NCBI GenBank assembly: GCA_947179295.1
Contig: CAMXAZ010000005.1
Location: 1-64,000, forward strand
DNA: 64,000 nt
Direction: 5' to 3'
From: an uncultured Muribaculaceae bacterium
GTDB lineage: Bacteria > Bacteroidota > Bacteroidia > Bacteroidales > Muribaculaceae
Shown: positions 32,507-42,796 of the stretch, piece after piece
Layout of the letters: every line of letters starts with the position of its first letter
Numbering within the stretch: the first letter of the stretch is position 1
Made by a program: the position numbers and the translations under genes
Notes under the pieces: model-generated
Told to the model about the DNA's origin: nothing
The model's input: the letters and a program-made list of their open reading frames with translations, nothing else
The model's database searches: none

Positions 32507-35500
32507 GCAAAAAGGGAAAATACTACGAAAGCGAATATGAAAAAGCGGTCATTGAACTGCTCCAAGCCGAGGGTTGGCAATACACTTATGGAGAGCAAGT
32601 CCATAACCGCCGTGTCGATGAAGCCCTTATCGAAGATGATTTGCGCAGTTTCATAAAGTTTCACTATAAAGATAAAGATCTTACCGATGATGAAATAAAC
32701 GCCATTATCGCAAGGCTTCGCAACAGTGGCGGTTCAACCGATTATGAGGCAACCTTTAATACAATTGAACTCTATCGAGAAGGCTTTGATTTCTCTTACC
32801 CTGATGGCAGAGCAAGTGCCTTTCACTTTGATTACATTGACTTTGACCATTGGGATAACAACATATTTCGCGTCGTAAATCAATTTGAGATGCATCAAGG
32901 AAACGAAGTGCGTATCCCTGATGTAATGCTCTTTGTCAATGGCATCCCCGTCTCTATTCTTGAACTGAAAAATCCAACTGTCGAAAACGCTACCATACGC
33001 GACGCACATTCGCAGATTACCGTGCGCTATCGTCGCGATATTATGAACTTGCTGAAATATTGCGCTCTCGCAATTATTTCAGACGGTTCCAATTCTCGAC
33101 TCGGCAATGTGTTTGCCGATTACGAGTTCTTCTATTCTTGGAAAAAGGTCAATAATGAAGATAAGCCATCGAACGGCGTTGATGAACTCCTTTCGATGAT
33201 AAAAGGTGCATTGACTCCAAAGCGCCTTTTAAGTATTATCCGCGACTTCGTTTATTTCCCTGATAAAGAATATGCTCTACAAAAAGCAGACGAAGGAAAA
33301 GAGATAGAAGTCGTTTGTCGATACCCGCAGTTCTTCGCCACCCGGCGACTGCGCGACAACATCATGCTTCATCTCCGTTCCAGTGGCGGTGACGGCAAAG
33401 GAGGTACTTATTTCGGTGCGACAGGCTGCGGCAAGACCTACACTATGCTTTTCCTTGCTCGCCAACTTGCCTTGAGATGTAAGGATAAAGTTGGTAGTCC
33501 AACCGTTCTTATTATCGTTGACCGTGAAGACCTCGAAAGTCAGACAGGCAAACTATTTGCCAACTCTATAAACTTTCTCAGTAATGGGCAAGTTCGGACT
33601 TTCGATAGCAGAGAGGATTTAGGCAAAGAGTTGTCTCTGCGAGAACAAGGCGGTGTATATATCACCACTATACAAAAGTTCTCGTCTGAAACCGGACTTT
33701 TGAGTGAGCGAAGCAACATCATCTGTATTTCAGATGAAGCGCATCGCACTCAGAACAATACCGGCTCAAAACTCCGTATTGTTGACCGCAAGAAAGAGGA
33801 AGAAGATAAGAGCATCGCAGGGCAAACCGATGACAGCAAGCTCGGTGCCTTCATAACATACGGTTTTGCCAAATATCTGCGAGATGCACTTCCTAACGCG
33901 ACTTATGTGGGTTTTACGGGAACCCCCGTCGACGAAACCATACACGTTTTCGGGGGCATCGTAGATAGTTACTCTATGCGACAGGCACGTGAAGACAACA
34001 TTACTGTCGATATTAGTTACGAGCCTCGCCTTGTTCATGTGAATCTCGACAAGGAACAAAGTAACCTTATCGAGCAATATTATAAAACCTGCGAGGAAGA
34101 AGGTGCGAAGACTGATGATATTGACACGAGTAAACGCGCCATGTCGAGCCTTAACGTCATTCTCGGCAACCCCGAACGACTAGAGCGTATGGCTCGCGAC
34201 ATCATTGCTTATTACGACCAACGTATCGAAGATCAGCCAGAGCTACTTCAAAAAGCAATGATTGTTTGCAGCGACCGTACCATCGCATATAACCTCTATA
34301 ACACAATTATTACACTTCGCCCCGAATGGGGTAAGACTGTTAAAGCCCTCGATGAGTCTAAGTTCACCGAGGACGAGCTTCGCTCAATGGAGGCTGTGCC
34401 ATTTGTTAATGTTGTCGCGACTCGTGATAAAAACGACCCCAAGGCCATGTATGACCTTTTGGGCGACAAACAACACCGTAAGGGACTTGACCGCCTGTTT
34501 AAGGACGAAAGAAGCAACTTCCGTATCGTCATAGTTGTGGATATGTGGATTACCGGCTTCGACGTTCCAAGTCTTAATATGCTTTTCAACGACAAGCCGT
34601 TGCAAAAACATACACTCATTCAAACCATCAGCCGTGTAAACCGTAAATTCTCCAATGTCGTTTTGGACGAAGACGGCATCCGCATCAGCGGTGATGTCAA
34701 GAAAAACGGCATTATTATCGACTATCTCGGCATCCACTCCAATCTCCAACAAGCCATGAAGAAGTATGGCGGAGACGAACCCGGAGACATCGGCGATGTA
34801 AACCTTGCGCTCGAAGCCTTCCGGAATGAACTAAAAATACTTAAACAGATTACTCACGGTTTCGATTTCTCCGACTTCTTTGGCGATAACCCTTTAGCAC
34901 GACTTCAATGCCTGCAAGGTGCTGTTGAGTTCCTTATGATGGAAGAAGCAATGGGCGTAGAGTATGAGGGCAATGTCAAACCCACAACTGCTTTTAAGTC
35001 TCATGTGAAAAGACTTAAAGCGGCTTACAATATATGTAATCCGGCGGGTGTGCTCAGTGATGATGAAGTCGCATGGGCACAACTATTGATGGGCGTTTAT
35101 TCGTATCTCGTCAAAATTACAGATAGCCACCACGACGTGGAAAGTAGGAATCGCCATGTCGAGCAAATGGTTAAGGAAGCTATCTCATGCAGTAGTGTAG
35201 AAACCATTTTCGATATGAAGGGGGAGATTGACATTTACGGCGATGATTTTCTGAAGGAACTTGATGATGTAAAAATGCCCTGCACAAAATTTGAGCTTCT
35301 TGTGAAACTCCTTCGCAAGGCTATCAAGGAGTACAAGAAGACGAATAAGACTCGTGCTGAACATTTCTACAAACTTCTTCAGGCCACCGTTGAGGAATAC
35401 CATAACCGCGACTCTCTTGCTTATGTCAATCAAGTTACCGGCTCGGCTGTCAACTCTACCGTTGAAATGGTCGAAGACCGCATCAAGGCTCTTACCGACC

Positions 35501-35913
35501 AACTTAAGTCGCTGTTCGGAGAGTTGCAAGCCGATAAAATGGAGTTCAAAAAACTCGGAATCTCTTTCCAAGAGAAAGCATTTTATGACATTCTTGTAGA
35601 GGTTCGTGACAATGCAAATCCTCCTTTTGAATATCCCGATGATAAGTGCATCGAACTTGCTAAAAAAATCAAAGAACTTGTTGATGACTCATCGCTCTAC
35701 GCCGATTGGCTCAACAACTCTAAAGTTCGAGATCGTCTTGCCAATCAGTTGACAAAACTGTTTTGGAAGAACGGCTATCCTCCTCAGTGGGACGGCGTAG
35801 TTTTTGAAAAAGTCCTTGAACAAGTCGAGAACTTCAAAGAAAACTCGTATAGCCACCCCCGTGGCTACGATTATCCATATTCAGATACCCCCTCAATAGC
35901 AGCAGAACCGTAA
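32503..35913 (+). CDS. hsdR: Type I restriction endonuclease subunit R
   Basis: GATGCGKTYTM Walker A, ISDEAHRTQ, GFTGTP, helicase C domain; ATGA overlap with hsdS (start 32503). Confidence 0.95.
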   Translation: MSKKGKYYESEYEKAVIELLQAEGWQYTYGEQVHNRRVDEALIEDDLRSFIKFHYKDKDLTDDEINAIIARLRNSGGSTDYEATFNTIELYREGFDFSYPDGRASAFHFDYIDFDHWDNNIFRVVNQFEMHQGNEVRIPDVMLFVNGIPVSILELKNPTVENATIRDAHSQITVRYRRDIMNLLKYCALAIISDGSNSRLGNVFADYEFFYSWKKVNNEDKPSNGVDELLSMIKGALTPKRLLSIIRDFVYFPDKEYALQKADEGKEIEVVCRYPQFFATRRLRDNIMLHLRSSGGDGKGGTYFGATGCGKTYTMLFLARQLALRCKDKVGSPTVLIIVDREDLESQTGKLFANSINFLSNGQVRTFDSREDLGKELSLREQGGVYITTIQKFSSETGLLSERSNIICISDEAHRTQNNTGSKLRIVDRKKEEEDKSIAGQTDDSKLGAFITYGFAKYLRDALPNATYVGFTGTPVDETIHVFGGIVDSYSMRQAREDNITVDISYEPRLVHVNLDKEQSNLIEQYYKTCEEEGAKTDDIDTSKRAMSSLNVILGNPERLERMARDIIAYYDQRIEDQPELLQKAMIVCSDRTIAYNLYNTIITLRPEWGKTVKALDESKFTEDELRSMEAVPFVNVVATRDKNDPKAMYDLLGDKQHRKGLDRLFKDERSNFRIVIVVDMWITGFDVPSLNMLFNDKPLQKHTLIQTISRVNRKFSNVVLDEDGIRISGDVKKNGIIIDYLGIHSNLQQAMKKYGGDEPGDIGDVNLALEAFRNELKILKQITHGFDFSDFFGDNPLARLQCLQGAVEFLMMEEAMGVEYEGNVKPTTAFKSHVKRLKAAYNICNPAGVLSDDEVAWAQLLMGVYSYLVKITDSHHDVESRNRHVEQMVKEAISCSSVETIFDMKGEIDIYGDDFLKELDDVKMPCTKFELLVKLLRKAIKEYKKTNKTRAEHFYKLLQATVEEYHNRDSLAYVNQVTGSAVNSTVEMVEDRIKALTDQLKSLFGELQADKMEFKKLGISFQEKAFYDILVEVRDNANPPFEYPDDKCIELAKKIKELVDDSSLYADWLNNSKVRDRLANQLTKLFWKNGYPPQWDGVVFEKVLEQVENFKENSYSHPRGYDYPYSDTPSIAAEP

Positions 35914-35961
35914 TTTTTATAAAAATATTGCAACTAAACAACTTAATAAACATATTCGATA

Positions 35962-36984
35962 ATGGCAAATCGTTGGAGAACAATAAAAAAATTACTCAAA
36001 ATTAAAGATGTAAGACAGGTAACCCTATTCCTTATAGTTCTCTCTATCATCTTGATTTCTTTTATCATGTATTTATCTTTGGCTAATAGTGCATTATCAA
36101 AGTCACAAAGTTCTATCACAAATTATTATAGTGAACATCTACAGAAAGTAGATAGCCTTTATGTACATTTAATGGCGTATAATAAAGAATTAACATGCGA
36201 CCTGATGGAATGCAATAGTAAAGTGTTGGCAGATTCTATTATATTACAAACACTAAATAACGGTCACACTTTAACAAATTCTCAATACCAAAATCTAACA
36301 AAGATTGTATCCACGCATTTAGATAAGATATATAGTTATCATAAAGAATATGATTCAAAAATTCAAAAAGATTCAGTTTTGCTAAATGTTGAGAAAAATC
36401 TTCTCGAAGGACAAACAAAGAATATGATAAATCTTCATTTAGATAAAATTAGTCATGAATACAGTAATATTACAGTATGGGCAGCTGTGCTTACCGTATT
36501 ATTTTTAGTATTTAGTTTTTATTCCATTTTCAAAATGGACGAGTTTATTCAGCAGGGAACAGAAGGTGTTAAGGAAATCAGACAGCTGAGACGAGAGGGA
36601 TACGATGTTTTGAAAAGTATAAAAGATGATAGCGAGGAATTAAAATCCAATACTAATCAAACTATAGATGAATTTATGTCTCAACAACAACTGAGACTAT
36701 CTGAGTTTAATCAAACTCTTGAAGACGCATCGTCTCAAATTAGTATTATGATAGAGGAACAAAAAAGCAACATTGTTTTAGCAAAAGAAAACTTTGACAG
36801 GCAAAGCTTACCAATTATACAAGATTTTGAGAAAAAGATGAATACTCTTTTGACTCAAAATGAAAATATGTTAAGCGAAAAGCTTATAGAATTCAATAAT
36901 CTAGTTGAACAAACAAATAAGTTAATTGAAATCTTAGCTAGTCAACAAAGAAAAAAATCTAAAAGAGGCAGAGCAAATGGATAA
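35962..36984 (+). CDS. Unknown membrane protein: two predicted TM helices and a long C-terminal coiled coil
   Basis: TM1 VTLFLIVLSIILISFIMYLSLA, TM2 ITVWAAVLTVLFLVFSFYSIF, then Glu/Lys/Gln-rich helical tail; starts 49 nt after hsdR. Confidence 0.7.
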   Translation: MANRWRTIKKLLKIKDVRQVTLFLIVLSIILISFIMYLSLANSALSKSQSSITNYYSEHLQKVDSLYVHLMAYNKELTCDLMECNSKVLADSIILQTLNNGHTLTNSQYQNLTKIVSTHLDKIYSYHKEYDSKIQKDSVLLNVEKNLLEGQTKNMINLHLDKISHEYSNITVWAAVLTVLFLVFSFYSIFKMDEFIQQGTEGVKEIRQLRREGYDVLKSIKDDSEELKSNTNQTIDEFMSQQQLRLSEFNQTLEDASSQISIMIEEQKSNIVLAKENFDRQSLPIIQDFEKKMNTLLTQNENMLSEKLIEFNNLVEQTNKLIEILASQQRKKSKRGRANG

Positions 36985-37444
36985 GAATATGTTATATCAT
37001 AAAGCTTCTCATGAGTTAATGTCAGCGAAGCAGTGCCAATCTCAAATTTCACAAAAGCAATTTGAGCTTCAACTCCTTGATATAAATTCACGCTATAAGA
37101 CCGATAATATAAGTGCTTTTTCTTCAATTGCACAAAAGCAATCAATATATTCTACTATTGCTAATCTTAAGAATATAAGAAATAATTATATCTATAATGC
37201 TATTGAAGCATCGCTAGACTTATGTAATATAGAGCTTAGTGAGAACAATTCATTTTCAATGGCAAGCATAGCACTTAATGCAATTATTTCGTTTATCCAA
37301 GGTAAAATATCCGCAGAGTTAAATATCCCATTTACATTACGCGTAAAGATATCTCAAATATATTTCAATTCTATAAGTATTAATTCACAAAATATTTCTT
37401 TGAAGATTGAAATTCAGAGATTGAAGGCTGAGTGCCGTTGTTGA
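36977..37444 (+). CDS. Hypothetical small helical protein
   Basis: 155 aa, overlaps the upstream ORF by 8 nt and abuts the downstream ORF; no recognised motif. Confidence 0.6.
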   Translation: MDKNMLYHKASHELMSAKQCQSQISQKQFELQLLDINSRYKTDNISAFSSIAQKQSIYSTIANLKNIRNNYIYNAIEASLDLCNIELSENNSFSMASIALNAIISFIQGKISAELNIPFTLRVKISQIYFNSISINSQNISLKIEIQRLKAECRC

Positions 37445-38967
37445 TGAATATGAAGATTGACGATATAAAGACTTTGATTGCTTCCGATGAGTCGCGGACT
37501 CTTGAGCTGAAGAAAAGTACCGGCGAGTTGAAGGACGGTATGCATGCGGCATGCGCGTTTCTGAATACTGATGGCGGTTGGTTGATTTTCGGAGTTACAC
37601 CAAAGTCGCTTAAAATTATTGGGCAGGAAGTAACGGACTCGACAAAGCGAGAGATTTCTCAGGCTTTGGCAGGGATAGAACCTGCTTATGATATACAACC
37701 GATATACGTTGATGTCCCGGATCATCCCGGCAATAAAGTAATTGCTTTCCATTTCGACGGTTGGAAATGGGGAGATCGTCCATATACATATAGAGGCCGA
37801 CCTTATTACAAGCTTGAAAGTACTACTAAGATAATGCCTCGCGATATGTATGAGGATCGTCTTAGGGCATACGAGCCGCAGTCGTACGCTTGGGAGACAT
37901 TCCCGGCGGAGGGTGTTCGTCTATCTGATCTGAACCGCGACAGGATACTTGGCTGCATTCGTCTTGGAGTGGAAGGTGGACGAATCCCGGAATCGGCATT
38001 GTCTGCTCCAATTGAGGACACTTTAGCAAAGTGGAAACTTACTGTCAATGGAATTCCAACCAACGGTGCCGCTATGCTTTTCTCAAATAATATCTACCCA
38101 TACGATAATTTCCAGTTGAGATTGGCTCGTTTCCTCGGTACGAATAAACTTGAGTTCATCGACAATCAACGTGTAGAGGGAAATTTCTTCGACCTTCTTG
38201 ACGCTGGCATGGCTTTCTTTTTCAAGCATCTTAATCTCAGCGGCAAGATAACGAATAGAAGCCTGATGAGAGAGGAGCGACTTGAAGTGCCGGTCAAAGC
38301 GTTAAGAGAAGCACTGATCAATGCCTTGTGTCATCGCCAATGGGAGAAACAGAATCTGACAATCAGTATCGCCGTCTATGACGACCGCGTTGAGATTGCC
38401 AATCCGGGCGTCTTCCCACCTCAGATTCCGATAGAGCACGTCAAAGAGTCGCATGAGTCATACCCCTACAATCGCAATATGGCGCAGGCTCTCTATCGAT
38501 CAACCTTCCTTGAAAGTTGGGGCAGCGGCATCCATCGCATAATCGAAGCCTGCCGCGAGCAAGGAGTCGAAGACCCGACATGGCGTTGGGACGGCGGTTT
38601 CGTCTACGTCACCTTCAAACGACCGACCAAGTTGGACTCTCAGACCGCTCAACTATCGACCAAACAAGAGGACGAACCGCTCAACCACCGCTCAACTACC
38701 GCTCAACCACCGCTCAACTACCGTCCAAGTACCGCTCAAGTTCAAAAACTCATCCTTTCGATGAATGAGGAATATATGACAATGAGTGAACTAATGGAGT
38801 GTGTGGGATTAAAGCATCGGACAACATTCAGAGAGAACTACTTACTTCCGGCTATAGAAGATAACGCTATAGGGTTGTTATATCCCGATGTTCCCAATCA
38901 CCCGAAACAGAAATACTATCTTACCGAGAAAGCTAAAGCTTGGAAGGGAAAAAAAGGCAACAATTAA
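37444..38967 (+). CDS. AlbA_2/Schlafen-type putative DNA-binding and ATP-binding protein
   Basis: ESRTLELKKSTGELKDGMHAACAFLNTDGGWLIFGV (AlbA_2), EALINALCHRQWEKQ...ISIAVYDDRVEIANPG (HATPase_c_4), winged-helix-like tail. Confidence 0.85.
   Translation: MNMKIDDIKTLIASDESRTLELKKSTGELKDGMHAACAFLNTDGGWLIFGVTPKSLKIIGQEVTDSTKREISQALAGIEPAYDIQPIYVDVPDHPGNKVIAFHFDGWKWGDRPYTYRGRPYYKLESTTKIMPRDMYEDRLRAYEPQSYAWETFPAEGVRLSDLNRDRILGCIRLGVEGGRIPESALSAPIEDTLAKWKLTVNGIPTNGAAMLFSNNIYPYDNFQLRLARFLGTNKLEFIDNQRVEGNFFDLLDAGMAFFFKHLNLSGKITNRSLMREERLEVPVKALREALINALCHRQWEKQNLTISIAVYDDRVEIANPGVFPPQIPIEHVKESHESYPYNRNMAQALYRSTFLESWGSGIHRIIEACREQGVEDPTWRWDGGFVYVTFKRPTKLDSQTAQLSTKQEDEPLNHRSTTAQPPLNYRPSTAQVQKLILSMNEEYMTMSELMECVGLKHRTTFRENYLLPAIEDNAIGLLYPDVPNHPKQKYYLTEKAKAWKGKKGNN
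38678..38743 (+). repeat. 11-bp tandem repeat (CGCTCAACYAC) inside the AlbA_2 gene, six contiguous units
   Basis: CGCTCAACCAC|CGCTCAACTAC|CGCTCAACCAC|CGCTCAACTAC|CGTCCAAGTAC|CGCTCAAGTTC; a further degenerate unit CGCTCAACTAT lies 33 nt upstream at 38645. Confidence 0.9.
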
Positions 38968-38983
38968 TTCAATACCTAAAAAT

Positions 38984-40411
38984 ATGGCGAACAAAAACAC
39001 GATGGAAGAATATCGAAATTTCCTTAAAGAAGGAGGTAACATTATTAAGACTCGTGATGATCGTGATCTTATATGGATTGCTAGTAATGGTGTTATTCAA
39101 AATCAGGAAGACTGCGATTGGGGTATAGAAGAGACCGATGTTATAGACAATCGGATTTTCCGCAAAAGAATTGAACCGTGGTTGACATCCTTGTTCCAAT
39201 CTGAACATCTATCCTTGTTATGCGGGTCGGGAATATCCAATGCAATAAGTTTCAAAGCAGGAGCGAACGGAGGTGCATCCATGGCCACTAAGAAATTCAA
39301 TACTTTCAAGGATGAAATAGAAGATGCAGCTTCAGCAACTGCAGAGGCTTGCGGGCGAGATAAAGGTAATATTGAAGACCAAATAAGAACAGCTAACGAC
39401 TTATTACGTGGGCTCAAAATACTAAGGAAATCAGAGGAAGCCAAGACTCTTGAAAGTGAGTTAACCGAAATAATTAGAGACTTTGCTCAATCAATTTTAA
39501 ATACTGAGAGAGCCATTGCTATTGTAAAGGAAGAACAACGTAATGAGGCCTATGCCGTTTTGGTAAACTTTATTCTAAGTTTTGCGAGTAGAACGGGAAA
39601 CAGAGAAAGATTAAACATTTTCACAACAAACTATGATAGGCTAATTGAGGTAGGAGCTGAGTTAGCAGGCATTCATCTAATGGATCGGTTTGTTGGTACA
39701 ATGATGCCAATTTTCAGATCCTCGCGTTTGAACTTAGACCTACATTATAATCCCCCAGGAATACGGGGTGAACCCCGCTATTTAGAGGGCGTGGCACGAA
39801 TAACCAAACTTCACGGTTCGATAGACTGGGTACAAAACAAAGGCGAGATAAGGAGAATGGGGTTACCGTTTGGTGCTGAGAATATAACTCCCTATCTCCA
39901 GGCACCGGGGCTGTATGGAACTGATGCCCTCAAAGTAATGATTTATCCGAATTCAGCTAAAGATCGAGAAACAGCAGAATATCCATACGTGGAGTTATTC
40001 CGTGATTTTGCTGCATCCATATGTCGACCTAACAGTACTTTAGTTACCTATGGATATGGGTTTGGTGACGAGCATATCAATCGGGTTATCCAAGATATGC
40101 TTACCATTCCTTCAACTCATCTGGTGATTATTTCTTTTGATGATCCTATTGGACGTATTCTTCAATTCTACAAACATTCGCCTCATCATACTCAAATATC
40201 AGTATTGATGGGAAGAAATCTTGGAGACATCACGAATCTAACCAATGATTATCTTCCTAAAGCAGCTATTGATAAAACAACCATTCGTATGGCTGAGCTA
40301 CTACAACGTAGATTCGGAACATCTTCAAATACGTCCGAAAACGTCACCCATACAACCTCAGAAATCTCAAGTTCAACAGAAGAAACAAAGGATATCAAAG
40401 ATTCGATATGA
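38984..40411 (+). CDS. SIR2-domain protein, partner of HerA (SIR2-HerA anti-phage system)
   Basis: LLCGSGIS, FTTNYDRLIE, ITKLHGSIDW SIR2 motifs; 4-nt overlap with HerA gene; start at MANKNTMEEY. Confidence 0.85.
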   Translation: MANKNTMEEYRNFLKEGGNIIKTRDDRDLIWIASNGVIQNQEDCDWGIEETDVIDNRIFRKRIEPWLTSLFQSEHLSLLCGSGISNAISFKAGANGGASMATKKFNTFKDEIEDAASATAEACGRDKGNIEDQIRTANDLLRGLKILRKSEEAKTLESELTEIIRDFAQSILNTERAIAIVKEEQRNEAYAVLVNFILSFASRTGNRERLNIFTTNYDRLIEVGAELAGIHLMDRFVGTMMPIFRSSRLNLDLHYNPPGIRGEPRYLEGVARITKLHGSIDWVQNKGEIRRMGLPFGAENITPYLQAPGLYGTDALKVMIYPNSAKDRETAEYPYVELFRDFAASICRPNSTLVTYGYGFGDEHINRVIQDMLTIPSTHLVIISFDDPIGRILQFYKHSPHHTQISVLMGRNLGDITNLTNDYLPKAAIDKTTIRMAELLQRRFGTSSNTSENVTHTTSEISSSTEETKDIKDSI

Positions 40412-42459
40412 CCTCACCTATAGAACATTTAGCATCTCTACGTGTCGGTACAGTTGAGTATATTTCTCCTGATAAGATAGAAGTACAATTGGATATTGAC
40501 TCACCCGATAATATTGCCTTAAACACTGGCTACCCAAGAAATTTTCCTCGCATCAACGGTTTTGTAATGATTCCGATTGACCTCGGCTTTGTAGTTGGAC
40601 AGGTTACTTGGATAACCATTCAACGCTCACCTTATCCTAAACGAAGAGGATTTCAGGATTTTGGACTTATAGATTTACCATTCCCTTTAAGAAGAATGGA
40701 ACTTCAGCCTGTCGGCACACTTTGTGTCAATGAAATCGGTTATAAATTTAAGCGTGGTCTAGAGACCTTTCCATCAGTAGGTGATATTGTCATTCTTCCT
40801 ACTGAAGATCAATTACGTGCCATAATTGAATCCGGAGAAAACAGACGCGTCTATATTGGCAACAGTCCATTATTAGGGAACGCTAAAGTCATGATTGATC
40901 CAGATCGTCTTTTCGGGCGACATCTTGCTGTGTTAGGAAATACAGGAAGTGGTAAATCATGTTCAGTCGCTGGACTTATACGTTGGTCCCTTGAAAGTGC
41001 AAAAGACAAAATTACAGAAACTGATAAAACAGTTAATAGTCGTTTCATTATTCTCGATCCAAATGGCGAATACAGTAAAGCATTTGCGGATAAAGAAGGT
41101 GCAAATATATACACTGTCAATGTTGAAGGGAACACAAATCAAAAACAACTGGAAGTCCCGCTATGGTTATGGAATACAGATGAATGGTGTGGGTTCACTA
41201 AGGCATCCCCAAAGACTCATCGAACGACAATTGTGCATGCTTTGAAGTCGGTAAGAAGTGGTGTGGCTTTTGAAAGCCATTCAAAAGAACATGAGCTGGC
41301 GAATTACATTAGGGTTATTATTGAAGCAATTGAAATAAGTGTTAAGGATGGTAGTCCATTTATAAGTAGGCAGGCTTTTGGCTTTCATCATAAGCTAATT
41401 AAATGGAGTGAAGGTTTTTCCATTGAGGAAAATTTTTCTTCCAATCTAAAAAATCGAATAACTCAGCTTAATGACCTCATAGTCTCTTTCCAGACACAAC
41501 GTACTGGTACGGGATATATAGACTATTCTTATTCAAGAGAAGAGATTAAACTACTTCTTCAATATTTGACTTCCGTATTTTCCGAGGCAGGAGGGCGAGA
41601 AGAGGAATTTCTTCCTACAGATGAAGATAGTCCTATCCCATTCACCGGAGAAAATTTTATACGTTCTATAGAGGCAAATGCCGAGATTTTGAGTACCACT
41701 GACTACATAGTTACTCTTATGCCTCGTATAAAAACTTTACTTTCCGACTTACGAGTACAGAAAGTCATAGATAATGGTAGTCTCAATTTGGAAGACTGGC
41801 TTAATAACTACGTCGGAAGGAATAATCACGAATCTCTGACTATCATTAACCTATCTCTCCTTCCGTCTGATGTAACAAGTATTGTCACAGCAGTTATAGC
41901 CAGACTGGTATTTGAAGCGCAGCAACGTTACTTGAAAATAAATAAAAAATGTTTACCGACTGTCTTAGTAATGGAGGAGGCTCATTATTTTGTTAAACGA
42001 TATAATGATGATGGAGAAATCTCTAGTCCAAATACTCAATGTTGTAAGGTCTTTGAGAAAATTGCACGTGAAGGAAGAAAATTCGGTCTTGGCTTAGTAC
42101 TATCATCCCAAAGACCTTCAGAACTATCTCCAACTGTGCTATCACAATGTAATTCTTTCCTGTTACATCGGATATCAAATGATCGAGATCAAGAACTAGT
42201 ACATCGTTTACTGCCGGATAATATGAGAGGGATTCTAAGAGAGATGCCATCTTTACCGTCTCAATATGCAGTACTGTTGGGATGGGCATCTGAACTGCCA
42301 GTAATGATAAAAATGAGAACTTTACCTAAGAATCAATGTCCTCAATCCGGCGATCCGGATTATTGGGATGTATGGACTCGCAAAGTAGAACGAGATATTG
42401 ATTGGACAAAAATTTCAAACGATTGGCAAAACAGAACTGATAAGATTCCAAATCAGTAA
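40408..42459 (+). CDS. HerA-like ATPase (DUF87/FtsK-HerA superfamily)
   Basis: N-terminal HAS-barrel-like region, LAVLGNTGSGKSCSVAGLIRW Walker A, VLVMEEAHYF Walker B. Confidence 0.92.
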   Translation: MTSPIEHLASLRVGTVEYISPDKIEVQLDIDSPDNIALNTGYPRNFPRINGFVMIPIDLGFVVGQVTWITIQRSPYPKRRGFQDFGLIDLPFPLRRMELQPVGTLCVNEIGYKFKRGLETFPSVGDIVILPTEDQLRAIIESGENRRVYIGNSPLLGNAKVMIDPDRLFGRHLAVLGNTGSGKSCSVAGLIRWSLESAKDKITETDKTVNSRFIILDPNGEYSKAFADKEGANIYTVNVEGNTNQKQLEVPLWLWNTDEWCGFTKASPKTHRTTIVHALKSVRSGVAFESHSKEHELANYIRVIIEAIEISVKDGSPFISRQAFGFHHKLIKWSEGFSIEENFSSNLKNRITQLNDLIVSFQTQRTGTGYIDYSYSREEIKLLLQYLTSVFSEAGGREEEFLPTDEDSPIPFTGENFIRSIEANAEILSTTDYIVTLMPRIKTLLSDLRVQKVIDNGSLNLEDWLNNYVGRNNHESLTIINLSLLPSDVTSIVTAVIARLVFEAQQRYLKINKKCLPTVLVMEEAHYFVKRYNDDGEISSPNTQCCKVFEKIAREGRKFGLGLVLSSQRPSELSPTVLSQCNSFLLHRISNDRDQELVHRLLPDNMRGILREMPSLPSQYAVLLGWASELPVMIKMRTLPKNQCPQSGDPDYWDVWTRKVERDIDWTKISNDWQNRTDKIPNQ

Positions 42460-42700
42460 GAAGAGGATGAAGTAGAATCAATATGAATTAGACCAGTCAG
42501 CAATAAAAATGATACTTAGCTCGTTATTATAATGACAAGTGAGAGAATTTGCGAGCAACGATAAGGATGATTCCGATGGCTTCGGTAGTGCAGATTGATG
42601 AAAAGCGATGCAATGCGCCGTAGGAGCGAATGTTGGAGTTGCTGAAAGCTTTTCTGATAAAGAATTGATTTTTAGGATATAATAAAAGCGAAGTTCCCCC

Positions 42701-42715
42701 CCCAAGTGGGACCAC
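42701..42715 (+). repeat. attR core of the integrated island
   Basis: CCCAAGTGGGACCAC identical to 26005-26019; followed by a terminator-like hairpin. Confidence 0.8.
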
Positions 42716-42729
42716 TGAAAATCAAGCAG

Positions 42730-42763
42730 TTACGAAACAAATCGTAGCTGCTTTTTCTTTTAC
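42730..42763 (+). terminator. Terminator-like hairpin right after attR
   Basis: GCAGTTACGA-AACAAA-TCGTAGCTGC followed by TTTTTCTTTT; coordinates approximate. Confidence 0.6.
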
Positions 42764-42796
42764 TTTGAACACAAATCTGAACACAACTCCGATTTA

